From assembly GCA_037176885.1 (NCBI GenBank), contig JAWWNJ010000180.1, positions 248,001 to 312,000 on the forward strand: a stretch of 64,000 bases of DNA. Reading direction: 5' to 3'. Below, piece by piece: positions 1 through 9,893 of this stretch (its first letter is position 1; each line of letters begins with the position of its first letter). The notes beneath the pieces are model-generated. The model did not search any database. It had not been told where the DNA came from and saw only the letters and a program-made list of their open reading frames with translations. The stretch is from Favolaschia claudopus. Taxonomy: Eukaryota > Basidiomycota > Agaricomycetes > Agaricales > Mycenaceae. Both the position numbers and the translations under genes were made by a program.

Positions 1-625
1 GCCGCCGCGCTCGCATTCCAATAGGGGCCCATGCCATCTGCCGCCGCGTTATGTGTCGATTGCAAGCTGCTTCGTCTAGGAAGACCAGTCTTCGAGGTGG
101 GTGTTGTCCAACTTCACATTGGAAACCAAGCCGTTTGTTTTCCTCGGCTTCGAGTGCAGTTCGAGATATCTAGGGATATACTCATGTCAGCGGCACGAAA
201 CTCCCAGCAATTTTACTTACTTGAACCCGAACATAACCCATTCGCAAAAGGGCGTCACGTATGATGGTTTTGGCGACGTCGAGTCCCGTGGCTTCGTACA
301 AACATTCCTGTAGCTCGAAAAGATAGATGTCGGGGGTTCTCGCAACAAGACCCTCAAGATACTTCTCAAAGGGTCAAATACGAAGAGTATTGAGAAGATC
401 ACAGACCGCGACATCAAAAGATGTGAGAATGCGGGGTCGTCCGAGCTGCAGAGGAATTTGGACGTGGTCCCCAGTGGTCCGCCACGTTCGGATGATGCGG
501 TAAATGGTTCGCTCGCTGATGTTGGTAGCTGCAGCAATGTCTGGGACAGACATATGGGCCGACATTGTGGTGATGAGCTGTTTCTGCTCCTTAGGTATGT
601 GGCGGCGGTTTCCTCGTCGTATCAT
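1..625 (-). CDS. Tc1-like transposase, N-terminal part (truncated by window)
   Basis: Encodes the DNA-binding half of a Tc1/mariner-family transposase, which cuts and pastes its own element in the nucleus. The ATG at 623-625 (MIRRGNRR) is chosen because copy 2 starts at the same place. The first exon has a helix-turn-helix (VPDIAAATNISERTIYRII) followed by the linker GRPRILT, typical of the paired-like domain. A stop after NTLRI is shared with copy 2, so I infer a short intron there rather than damage. The exon nearest the edge contains the first catalytic aspartate in FLDEAACNRH. The rest lies outside the window. Confidence 0.75.
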
Positions 626-772
626 GGTGAGAGTGAGGAGAGTATTGGCGGGCAACGCTCGTCGTCATGATGGAGCTGAGCTGTAGCTAAAAATAATTAT
701 ATGACGGGTATGCCGGGAACTGCCGAACTCAGCTCGAAAATCGAGACTGTCTATCGTTTCCAAAATAGCTGT
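1..772 (-). mobile_element. Tc1-like DNA transposon, copy 1 (cut by window edge)
   Basis: Minus-strand element running off the left edge. Its outer end is the inverted repeat at about 721-772, ending in AAAATAGCTGT, which matches both ends of the complete copy at 3538-5632. The two copies point away from each other. The 5' leader, helix-turn-helix exon, intron and start of the catalytic exon are all recognisable against copy 2, and small substitutions show these are separate insertions. Unlike copy 2, the leader carries no nested MITE. Confidence 0.85.
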
Positions 773-1833
773 AAAATCAATCAACTCATTGAATATTTTC
801 TGCCGTCCCGTCCCAATTGATCAAATTCAAGCAAGGGGATACCGATCCGCGAAATCCGTACCGGGGGTCGAAGTTTTTTTTTCAGCGACTTCGGGCGACC
901 CCCCCTCCCTTCCTGCTGCCGTAATATGCCTTATATGGTAGATTCACGTGATCTTCCCACCGCCCAATTTGTTAGCTGTATCAAATTTATGTATTTTCGG
1001 ACTCAACATCAGCATTTGAAGCGAAGAACCTGTTATTTTGCACATTTCCACGTACCTGCACTGTGCAAAATTTATGTTTCTTAATGTCAGCAACCAGTCT
1101 TCTGCACCAAACAACAGCATACACACTGACAGCCGAGGCTGCCGAGAGGCCCGAGCGGCGGTCAAACCCATCTGACGGTGACAATGGTGGCCAGAGTTGG
1201 ATCTGAAGTACTGAATTGCTAAAATAAGGATGTAGAGCAGCGTACCTAACATATATCTGCTGCATACAACCCTCAGAACCGAGTTACAAAAAACCATATG
1301 AAAGTTTTTTCTCGAGGCCCTTGGGACCCCCCTCCCCCCCTTCTATATAAGGAAATTTCTTATCTCGGAAGGCCCTTGAATTCAAGGCACTTCATCGGAG
1401 CTCGAATGACCACCGCCTCAATATGGTTCTGAAGATTTACAATGTTTGGGCCAACTAGCTCCTTGATGAGAATAACAAGCAACACAGTGGGTATTTGGAT
1501 ACAGAGATACTGGGAGACTTCTGACTCTTCATCACTAGATCCTTGAGCTGAATCAAAGCTGTCGTGGCTTCTGAGGTACGTCGCTGAAAAAGAAAAATCG
1601 ATTGGCAGCTCGCTTTTCGGGTTCAGATTCGAGTAGGCCATTTATGTTCAATGTCCATGCCCCGCGGGTGCCGGAGCGAAGCGAAGGCGTATCTTGTCTA
1701 TGTATATAGAGTCTGATTAAACGAGTTGGCGGGTGTCATCATGGACCTCGATTTGTGACACACGTGCAGGATTCCCACGATCAAATAAGGAAATGCCACG
1801 TCGCAGAATAATGCAATGAGCAAGAAAAACAGG
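773..1833. other. Non-coding stretch with C-rich repeat blocks
   Basis: No gene recognised. Two blocks recur, inverted, near 46.5 and 49.2 kb. Block P (about 838-912) has ATCCGCGAAATC, GGTCGAAGTTTT and a run of CCCCCC. Block Q (about 1285-1362) has TCTCGAG, GGGACCCCCCTCC and AGGAAATTTCTTATC. A short open frame at 1360-1641 (minus) resembles nothing I know. Confidence 0.4.
1702..1785 (+). repeat. Single arm of the TAGAGTCTGAT MITE family
   Basis: Begins TATATAGAGTCTGATT and continues with diverged forms of GTTGGCACCTGTCA, GGACCTCG and GTGACA...CACGTGC. The same arm occurs twice, inverted, in the element at 19047-19524 and once at about 9414-9525. No partner arm is visible nearby, so this is a solo or decayed end. 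Confidence 0.5.
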
Positions 1834-1900
1834 CAGTGTTGGCAATTAAGGGTTAAGACCCGACCCCAGGGACCTCTAAGGGTTCATAAGCCTTAATATG
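1834..1900 (+). repeat. Solo end of a hAT-type MITE (CAGTGTT...TTAAGG family)
   Basis: Starts CAGTGTTGGCAATTAAGGG and continues with TTAAG/CTTAA motifs like the complete element at 2950-3448. Similar starts occur at 22261 and 57282. No matching far end found. Confidence 0.45.
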
Positions 1901-2229
1901 GGGTTCCAATTATTCCGCAAAATGCCTATGTGCAGCCATGATAGTGTCAACAACCTCGAGAAGGCTCGAGTGGAGGCCCTCAAACCTAAGGCCTCGTGGT
2001 ACTTACGAACAGAGTCAGCATTGTCGGCAACAAATGCAAGCTGTTCCCAAAATTGGGCTCGCACTGCCGCAGCGTCCTGCAGATTTTGAGGCGTATGGGC
2101 ATGCACATCCAACATTGCCACCCCTGAGGATATGGTCAGTCCAGGAATATTGGGTGCCTTCTACGGACCCTGCTCTTATGCAAGCTAAATAAAATTCAAC
2201 GTGAAATTCTCGGAAGACTTGCTGAGTAT

Positions 2230-2876
2230 TAGTGCTGTCCAAAATTATAATACGAAAAATTATAACAATATTATATCATGGATAATACGGATACGATACG
2301 AGCCTGGCAGGTCGCTCAGATTATTAATACGCAATGTTATAATATGATTATAATACGAGTATAATACGATATGACAGGACCGTATTATGCATATTATTTT
2401 TGTATCATTTCAGGGGAGACTCCGGCGGGAGGTAGGCCTTGGAGCTGGTCATTCTCAACCTTCCGAGCCTCCTCCCGAGGGATTACTCTCAGTTACTAAC
2501 TCCCTACAAATTCTTCACCAAAACAGTCGGATCAGCGATTGATGATCGGCGTGATGGTAAGTCAGCACCCGGACTGGAAGGAAGAGTTGGCAAAATTTGT
2601 TGAAAATGAGGCAGAACTGCTGCAATCCTGTTGCAGCACATTCACAGGCGCTCTATCAATCAAGCACAGCTGAGTGTCATTCTTCTGGGCTGAAAAAACT
2701 ACCTTTAAAGGGGGTGAAGCCGTATTAAGATTATAACAAAATTATATCACGATAAAAATTGTTATAATATGATATTGTTAGATACAGATACGATACGGCT
2801 CCAGAATCTGTGATATGATATTGGTATAATACGATATGGCAAAAATCGTATTATTATCGTAATATGGACAGCACTA
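2230..2876. mobile_element. AT-rich hAT-type MITE with 8-bp TSD
   Basis: Bounded by the short inverted repeat TAGTGCTGTCC / GGACAGCACTA. The flanks CTGAGTAT (2222-2229) and ATGAGTAT (2877-2884) form an 8-bp TSD with one mismatch; 8 bp and a TAGTG/CAGTG end are hAT hallmarks. The interior has no coding capacity. Subterminal zones at about 2240-2420 and 2730-2870 are packed with variants of ATAATACGATA in both orientations, a layout expected of transposase-binding repeats. Confidence 0.8.
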
Positions 2877-2949
2877 ATGAGTATTACGCACCGTCACGAA
2901 ATGACTGCCCATGCTGCTGCCAATCCACGCTGTCGTAGATGCCGGCTTC

Positions 2950-3448
2950 CAGTGTTCCTCCTAAGGGTTAAGCCTTAGAATGAATTAAGCCTTAATTTCA
3001 AGTTAATGTTAAGGCTTAACATGAAGCTGGATCCATCTTAACCCTTAATTAAGCCTTACCTTGGATTACGTCACCGTCTCGGCTACGTTCTGCAGGTTCG
3101 GCAGCTGCCGCCGGAGCGCAGCATTGTCAAAGGGATTATAACTGTACGGCAGGTTCTGTTGATTCTGCTGAAGCGTCGGAACATGGGTCAAGCATTGCCG
3201 TGGAGGGAGCAATTTGATATGCCGCCGGGGCGGTCCACAAACATCAACCTCAGCCAAAACTCAGCTGAAGCAAGCCATAAGAAGCAAAACTGCCTTAGAA
3301 CTCCCCGAAAAATGCATCTAAAAAGCCCGGAAATTTTGCATTTTTCATCCTAAGCCCCCTTAATATGGAGCCCTTAATAACGTTAATAAGGGCTTTAAGG
3401 CCTTAGCCTTCCGAGGTGCCCTTAATAAGGCCTTAAGAAGGAACACTG
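2950..3448. mobile_element. hAT-type MITE with perfect 8-bp TSD
   Basis: Terminal inverted repeat CAGTGTTCCTCCTAAGG versus CCTTAAGAAGGAACACTG, flanked by the perfect duplication CCGGCTTC (2942-2949 and 3449-3456). The interior is rich in TTAAGGCTTAA motifs near both ends and encodes nothing recognisable. An open frame at 3066-3257 (minus) is not supported by any motif. Related single ends lie at 1834, 22261 and 57282. Confidence 0.85.
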
Positions 3449-3673
3449 CCGGCTTCTACCAACAATTCCCTCTCATGTTCTACGCATCCCTTACAATATG
3501 TAGGGGAAGATCTGGCTGCAGTTTGGTTGGTAGTCTGACAGCTATTTTGGAAACGATAGACATTTTCGATTTTCGAGCTGAGTTCGGCAACTCCCGGCAG
3601 ACCTGTCATATAATCATTTTTAGCTACAACTCAGCTCCATCATGACGACGAGCGTTTCCCGCCAATATACAGT

Positions 3674-4124
3674 AGAGAGTTTGCGGTGAGCCGCCAGAAG
3701 CCACCTGGCGGCTCTAATGGCATGCGGATTGGAGCGGCTATGCTGTCTGGCGGCTCGTTTGGCGGCTGGTAAGACTGGTTCAAATTTGGTTTTGTGAGTG
3801 TATTCTTAGTACTTAGTCATCTACATATTGAACCATACACACACGAAGAAAATTGGATCTGAAAATCTGACGCTATCGCACATTCGAGCCGAAGACTTCG
3901 GTTGACGCTGGAAATTGCTTCAATTCAAAACAATTATGCACGTTTGGACAACGAACTCTCATTGGCTGAAGGTATAGTCAAGTATGCAAGGTACCCAACC
4001 CCAAAATTGTGCTAAGGACCGCGCGCGATGAGCCGCTGAACGAGCCGCCACATGACGTAGCCGCTCCAATCCGCATGCCGTCGGAGCCACCAGGTGGCTT
4101 CTGGCGGCTCACCGCAAACTCTCT
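3674..4124 (+). mobile_element. 451-bp MITE (family A) inside Tc1 copy 2
   Basis: Inverted termini AGAGAGTTTGCGGTGAGCC / GGCTCACCGCAAACTCTCT extend about 60-70 bp (GCCACCTGGCGGCTC, GGCATGCGGATTGGAGCGGC). TSD is AGT (3671-3673, 4125-4127). The empty site is visible in copy 1, whose leader reads across this point. A near-identical copy in opposite orientation lies at 52341-52792. It is non-coding. The insertion sits between the transposon end and the ATG, so it may affect expression but not the protein. Confidence 0.9.
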
Positions 4125-4147
4125 AGTATACTCTCCTCACTCTCACC

Positions 4148-5300
4148 ATGATACGACGAGGAAACCGCCGTCACATACCTAAGGAGCAGAAACAGCTCAT
4201 CACCACAATGTCGGCCCATATGTCTGTCCCAGACATTGCTGCAGCTACCGACATCAGCGAGCGAACCATTTACCGCATCATCCGAACGTGGCGGACCACT
4301 GGGGACCACGTCCGAATTCCTCTGCAGCTTGGACGACCCCGCATTCTTACATCTTTTGATGTCGCGGTCTGTAATCTTCTCAATACCCTTCGTATTTGAC
4401 CCTTTGAGAAGTATCTTGAGGATCTTGTTGCGAGAACCCCCGACATCTATCTTTTCGAGCTACAGGAATGTTTGTACGAAGCCACGGGACTCGACGTCGC
4501 TAAAACCACCATCCGTGACGCCCTTTTGCGAATGGGTTATGTTCGGGTTCATGTAAGTAAAATTGCTGGGAGTTTCGTGCCGCTGACATGAGTATATCCT
4601 TAGATATCTCGAACTGCACTCGAAGCTGAGGAAAACAAACGGCTTGGGTTTCAATGTGAAGTTGGACAACACCCACCTCGAAGACTGGTTTTCCTAGACG
4701 AAGCAGCTTGCAATCGACATAAAACGCGGCGGCAGATGGCATGGGCGCCCATTGGAATGCGAGCACGGCGGCATGATTTTTTTGTCCGAGGCATCCGGTA
4801 TGTGTTTCTGCTCTTGCCAGCGCTACGTGCCTGCTGATATGTATAGTTATTCTGTTCTTCCGGCAATTTGCCTCAATGGCATACTTCACTTGACTCGATC
4901 CTGGACCGCCGTAGAGTTCCGCAACTATCTCGATATTCTCCTTGACCGCATGAATCCCTTTCCGCAGGACAACTCCGTTCTCGTCATGGACAACGCAAGT
5001 GTTCATCACTTTGATGGGATTCGTGAGATGGTCGAGGGACGGTGCGTAGCATACATATATCCTATTGATTGCCAACTCACTGAATTTGATTTACAGCGGG
5101 CGCCGACTGATTTATCTGTCACCATATTCTCCCGACTTCAATCCATGCGAAGAAGGGTTTTCATGCATGTCCGACGCAACCGGGACGATGTTCTCAGCTC
5201 GATGGAAGGGCGTGATGGTTGCGACCCCATTGCAACTTTGTGGGAAGCGGCTCATTGTCGAGAGAGGCCTGTAATTGGGCCACTGCGAGCTGTCGTCCGG
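4148..5300 (+). pseudogene. Tc1-like transposase (DD34E), probably frameshifted near C-terminus
   Basis: Start is MIRRGNRRH at 4148. Order: helix-turn-helix (VPDIAAATDISERTIYRII), GRPR linker, catalytic core. Introns are inferred at about 4354-4410, 4552-4602 (GTAAGT..TTAG), 4797-4848 (GTATGT..ATAG) and 5042-5096 (GTGCGT..ACAG). The catalytic acids are visible: D in FLDEAACNRH, D in LVMDNASVHH, E in DFNPCEEGFS. After splicing, 34 residues separate the second D from the E, the Tc1 signature. Just after EEGFSCM the frame changes: the family-like continuation (HVRRNRDDVLSSMEG) is in another frame from about 5160, so the C-terminal 40 residues are lost. The triad is intact, so residual activity cannot be excluded. 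Confidence 0.75.
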
Positions 5301-5632
5301 TGAGAGCAGGGGGAGGGCCGACGCCAAGAAGATATGGTGCAATAGTGTTTTGCATGGTGTCAAAACCGGTCGAAAAGTAGAATAGGTGGGCGCCTTGGAC
5401 TCGTTGAGCGAGGATATATAGCGCAGCGTATGCTCCACACGATCGTCAGCCTGCTCGTCATGACTGTAAGTCTCCAGTGACGCTGTAACCGTACTAGATG
5501 GTCGTTGTCGAGGAGGTATTAGCAGAAAAGGTTATTCTAAATTTGGCACTATGTAGTTACGACCTCGTCTCGGCGGCTCGGCCCGAACTCAGCTAAAAAA
5601 TCGAAACTGTCTATCGTTTCCAAAATAGCTGT

Positions 5633-6845
5633 AAAATCCCTCAAAACGCTGCCGACCTTCGACGAGTTGGAGTTGGGTGCAGAGAGGCTGTTTGATACTT
5701 ATGTGGGCTCCGCTGGCCGCTATCAGGCAGGCATGGATGCTCTGGAGAGCAATAGCGCATGGGCGCCGCATGCGCCTCTTGGAACGCAGTGGACTTCGGT
5801 TCCTGATCCCCCTCCCCAACCTCCGAAGGCGAAACGAAAGTCAAAGAAAATTCTTGTACCCAAGATCTTCAAAAAACCCAGTAAACCTAAACCCCCGCCT
5901 CCACCTCCGCCTCCTTTCTTCGGCGATCAAGCTCTATTCGATTCTGGAACATTCATGTACGACGCAACAGTATTTAGAGAAGCGGTAGCTGCCACAGCAC
6001 AAGGAGATGTTGGACGAGTATGGGAAGCGTTGAAGGTACGTCAAGTCAATTATCTCAAGTTCAAAATGCCTGAACCGTTGTAGAGTATGGTCTTCACCTT
6101 CGCAGGCTCTACGCATTCAAAATATATGGGATATCTGCTCGAGATGATTTGCGATCTTGAGCTGGAGTCTAACTCGTACCTGAAGGATGCCTCGCTATTT
6201 TCGGTGTTGAATCCAGATGGAGGGCATGGTCAGTTCAAACCGTGCGACATTTATCAGGAATTCCTCAACAAATGCCTGGATCCCATCGTGCAACGCAAAG
6301 ACGCGGATTATGGCGCCTTCCACATTCGAAACATCTATTCGCGCAATATCAAAGACATTCACGATCTCAAGACCGAGTTTCGCAAAGGGCTGGACCTGAC
6401 CAAACGAACAAGCAAGCACAAAAAGCCTCACGAGAAGCCCGAGGTAAAGATTCTGTTAAAAACATACAGGGATAATGAACTTCATAAACGGCGCCCTGGA
6501 CGAACATACAAAGACGGTCGGGATGTCAACGATTTCGAAAGGGGGATGCAACATCTGGCGAAAGGAGCGCTGAGTAAATTCACATCGAGAACGAGGCGAA
6601 CACGATTGGCACACCTCGACGATCCCAACAAATCTTCTTCCGCACCAGCAAACCCCAATGAAGACTCCGACCACGATTCTGACTGGTCTGACGATGACGA
6701 CTCGGAAACAGAGGAGAGCCCTATGACAATGGGAGATGCGGTTTATAGGGAGGGAGAACTTACAATTGATCTGGCGGACGATGACGACGATATGTTTCCT
6801 GCAGCGCTATGTCAAACAGTAGACTCGGATGAAGATGACGAATAG
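5633..6845 (+). pseudogene. DUF6589-type protein, C-terminal part (5' truncated)
   Basis: Exon 1 runs from the transposon junction to 6035, then an intron 6036-6083 (GTACGT..GTAG), then exon 2 to the stop at 6843-6845. From memory the block GDVGRVWEALK + MVFTFAGSTHSKYMGYLLE, followed by DLELES and HKRRPGRTYKDGRDVNDF, matches the C-terminus of DUF6589 proteins, an expanded Agaricomycete family of unknown function. Exon 1 has a Lys/Pro-rich linker (KPPPPPPPPFFGDQALFDSG). The tail is strongly acidic (SDWSDDDDSETEES, DLADDDDDMF). The N-terminal several hundred residues expected for the family are missing, and the Tc1 right end lies where they should be. It converges on the RecQ-like gene with a gap of about 140 bp. 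Confidence 0.7.
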
Positions 6846-6982
6846 AAATAGACGAACTTACTGTAATCTACTCGGGAAATTCAAAGTGGCGCCTTGGAAC
6901 CCTTGCGCGTGTACTTGTTCGAGGTGCAACATTGGCGGTGCTGCCACGATGTTCAGCACGGAGTTAACGGAACGGTCACTAC

Positions 6983-9358
6983 TCACGCATTCTGTGCCAC
7001 ATTATTCTTCGCAGACCTTTGCTTCTTTGCCGGCGCGTTTGTTGCCGTGTTTGCATTCTTCTTCGCTGGTGCGGGTTTCTTCTTCGGTGCGGTTTTCTTT
7101 GCCGGTGCGCGATTGCGAGCTGTTTGGGTTGCAGGCTTCGGTTGTGGGATCGCTTCAACATCTTGCATCACAACATCGCTTTCAATTTTCGTGAATCAAA
7201 GAGCTGTTCCGATGAATCTTAATCACCCACGGCAAATCTCCGCTCGGGACTTCCCCAGCCTCCATCTCGACATCCTCATCCTCCTCCTCGTCGCTTTCTT
7301 CCGCTACACCCTTGCTTGCTCTGTTCGCGGCATTAGAGACTTTGCGGAAGCCACCGGTGGCTATTTGTGGCTCTTCGTGTGCAATAGTTTTTTGAGCCTC
7401 CCGCTAGAGTTAGCCACCCTAGCATCCCGTGAATAGGTAGTACAAATAGTGGCTAATCCACCCAGAGGCTGTCATCCGGTCCCGAGAAAAATTAGCCACC
7501 AATAGCCACCAGTGGCTACCGCAAAGTCTCTATTCTCCGCCTTCCGTTTCGCTGCAATTGCCGTAAATTCCGGCTTGAGTTCGCCCAGAAGTTCAAGAAG
7601 ACGAGCAGTAAAGGAGGAGGATGCCGCTGGGAGACGAATGAGTCGTTCAATATCCCGTTGTGTCTTCAGCATCACATAGTTGTTAAGGATGGCGGCGATG
7701 ACGGTGTCAGATAGAAAGAAAGTCGGCGGGAGCATCCAGGATTGCGATCCACTGAGTTTTCTCCAGATTTCGAAGCGCAGTTGGACCAGATGTTCAGTTC
7801 CGTGAGTTTTTTGTAGTTTGGAAAGGCGCTGAGACTTGGGAATATTATGATTGATTTTGGAAGGGCGAGGAGGTGGTTTGATAATCGGTAGTGTTTCGGG
7901 AGTGCAGCCGCTGCAGTTACAAGAGGTTGAAGGAAGTGGAGGTGGGTTTTTCTCACAGGTTGGGCAAGTACAGAGCGTATCGGAGGCGGGATTATTGTAA
8001 AGCTTGTTGAGGGCGGCGACTTTACACTTTGCGACAATGAGCTGTGGCATGCTGAGGTCCAGCGGAGGATCACTGGGCTTGAGGGTACCGGCTGCGTTGT
8101 CGGCAAGAAGCTTCTCGGCAGCTTTACGAACTGCTGCAGAGACGTAGACGACTCCGCGCGCATCCGACACCTCGTTCTTCCGATTCACCCGACCTATCTT
8201 TTGGGCTTCTTCATCAGTATCCACGATATCTCCCACACACACAGCATCCACCCGACCTCGCATCCCAACTCCAACTGATAGAGTGTCAGTGCCAATGAGA
8301 ATCTGACAATACTCATCGTCGTCTACATCCTTCTTCATCAATTCACGCGTCTCGGCATTGTAGGCTTCGAAATTGAGGGAGTTGTACATTCGGATCCGCT
8401 TAGACTCGACGGTTAGGCTGGCTTTGCGTAAGAGGTCGGCGTAGATTCGCGATCCAAGGGAGATCGATTTTGCGTAGATGACGGTGGGGCGCTTGCCTTC
8501 GATGATCCAGTGTAGCTCCGGGAATGAATCGCCAGATATAGGAGAAACGAGGTCGCGGAAAAGTAATTGAATATCAGGTCGATGCGAGGAACGTCGGATT
8601 AGGTGGAAGTTATTGTTTAATCCCAACAGGCGGCAGATATTGTCGAAGGGAGGACCGTCTCGGACGGTGGCGGAGGTAAGAATCCAGTGATTGTGTTGAT
8701 CTTTCATCCGGGCCTTGAGGAAACCCATTTGCTGAAAGTCTTTCCTGAAACTAGCGCCCCAGGTATTTAGTAGATGCACTTCGTCAAACCCTGTACCACA
8801 GACGCGGCCGTAGAACTCCTTGTCTTGTAGAGCCTTTTCGAATTCCCTTCGAGTGAGCTGTTCGGGTCCTGTTAGGATGATGTTCGGGCGCTTGCGCGCG
8901 GTTGTCCAAAGTTCTTCGTTCCGTTGACGAAGAGCATCCAAACGAGTTTCGGCGTTGATTGCCAAGGTGTCCAGTCCGAGCTCGCACATATTCTCTGCCT
9001 GGAGTGACCGTCGAAGATCTTGAAATGCCTTGCCGCCACAGACAAAGAAACGCACCATCTCCAGTTGCGACGGCACAGTCGGACACACGACAAGTAAGCA
9101 CGGATTCTTTGGGAACGAAGCTGTCGGGCAGAGAGCTGGAGTGGCGACAACAGCAAGAACAACGAGCATGTAGAGTGAATAGTAGGCTGTTTTGCCGCTT
9201 CCGGTGCGTGTAATAGCGAATAGATGAATGCCGTCGAGCGACTTGCATAATCCTTCAAGCTGATAGTCATGGGGAGTGTAGGGGACAGGAGTTGTTCTCA
9301 AGATCCGTCGAACGAGTTCATAGCCTTCCGGGGAGCTCCATTTGAAGTTATCCGACAT
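6983..9358 (-). pseudogene. RecQ-like superfamily 2 DNA helicase, C-terminus disrupted by MITE
   Basis: ATP-driven DNA unwinding enzyme of the RecQ type, nuclear. Start ATG 9356-9358; the open frame gives 628 residues to 7472. Motifs in order: YTPHDYQLEGL (about 27-37), Walker A TRTGSGKT (50-57), CPTVPSQLEM, DEVH box (192-195) in FDEVHLLNTWGASF, TSATV (about 228-232), then TVIYAKS, GTDTLSVGVGMRG and QKIGRVNRK (motif VI). A cysteine cluster (CTCPTC...CNCSGC) may bind zinc; no RQC or HRDC domain is seen. The MITE at 7335-7531 adds 18 foreign residues and a stop. Beyond it the original frame resumes exactly (AANRASKGVAEESDEEEDED), then a probable 52-nt intron (7230-7179) and a Lys/Ala-rich tail ending at 6983. 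The helicase core is intact, so a tail-altered protein may still be made. Confidence 0.8.
7335..7531. mobile_element. 197-bp MITE in the helicase gene
   Basis: Inverted ends AGAGACTTTGCGGAAGCCAC / GTGGCTACCGCAAAGTCTCT with TSD ATT (7332-7334, 7532-7534). The first 13 bases (AGAGASTTTGCGG) and the 3-bp TSD match the 451-bp MITEs at 3674 and 52341, so it appears to be a shorter relative. Removing it with one TSD copy restores an open helicase frame. MITE plus TSD is 200 bp, not a multiple of three, hence the frame loss. Confidence 0.9.
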
Positions 9359-9413
9359 ATTGACCGCGAAACGAGGAAGAGATGAGCGGGAACGCGAAAG
9401 ACGCGTCCAGGGC

Positions 9414-9525
9414 GATTCCCCATTCGGACGTGGGAACTATTGCACGTGCCATCAAGCTGTGACTTTTCGTGACAAATCCGAGGTCCTTGTTGACAGGTGC
9501 CAACAAATGACTATCATGATGTGTA
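9414..9525 (-). repeat. Single arm of the TAGAGTCTGAT MITE family
   Basis: Read on the minus strand: ATTTGTTGGCACCTGTCAAC, AAGGACCTCGGATTTGTCAC and GATGGCACGTGC. It matches the right arm of the element at 19047-19524. It lies in the upstream region shared by the helicase (start 9358, minus) and the Ras start (9756, plus), and no second arm is seen. Confidence 0.6.
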
Positions 9526-9755
9526 TGTACGAGACAAGGGTCAGGTCCAGAGATGTGATGCCTCTGTATGCTAACCAGCGTGGCCCATTGGATGACAATC
9601 ACAAGTCAATTACTTATCTATCAAGACGTTACCCTGTCAGTAAACGTCAGGACGACCCTTATTCCTGCCTCCCACCTCTCTCCAAATTGACTACCTTGAA
9701 CCTTCCGTCTCTTATAACTACTGTTTCGGTCCATCAGCGAGACATCAAGCAAAAA

Positions 9756-9893
9756 ATGGATCAATGGACAATCGCCGTCCTTGGTGATGGTGGTGTCGGT
9801 AAAACCGCGTTAGCTGTTCAGGTCAGCACAAATCTCCCGGATCCATGTCGTCTGACTCGCAATCCCTTCAGTTTACACTTAACTGTTTCGTCG
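9756..9893 (+). pseudogene. Ras small GTPase, first exons only
   Basis: Membrane-signalling GTPase start. Exon 1 (9756-9821) encodes 22 residues with the P-loop GDGGVGKTALAVQ. Intron 9822-9871 has GTCAGC..TTCAG with a CTGAC branch site. Exon 2 begins FTLNCFV, exactly as in fungal Ras, and then the similarity stops at about 9893, where copia gag-like sequence begins. The effector loop, the DTAG switch and the CAAX end are absent from the window. The gene is therefore a truncated remnant of about 29 codons. The clean exon-intron structure suggests recent loss. Confidence 0.8.

Larger units (their letters stand above)
3538..5632 (+). mobile_element. Tc1-like DNA transposon, copy 2 (complete ends)
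   Basis: About 51-bp terminal inverted repeats: ACAGCTATTTTGGAAACGAT at the left and its complement ending at 5632. Without the nested 451-bp MITE the element is about 1.64 kb, normal for Tc1 elements. The flanks do not show a clean TA duplication (TCTG at left, AAAATC at right), so the left junction may have been altered. The right end directly abuts the first codons left of the DUF6589 gene, which lacks its front part. Confidence 0.85.

Noticed and set aside
6829..7436. Plus-strand open frames across the helicase tail
   Set aside because: Shadows of the Lys/Ala-rich and acidic tail of the minus-strand helicase gene; cysteine- and phenylalanine-rich translations are typical antisense artefacts.
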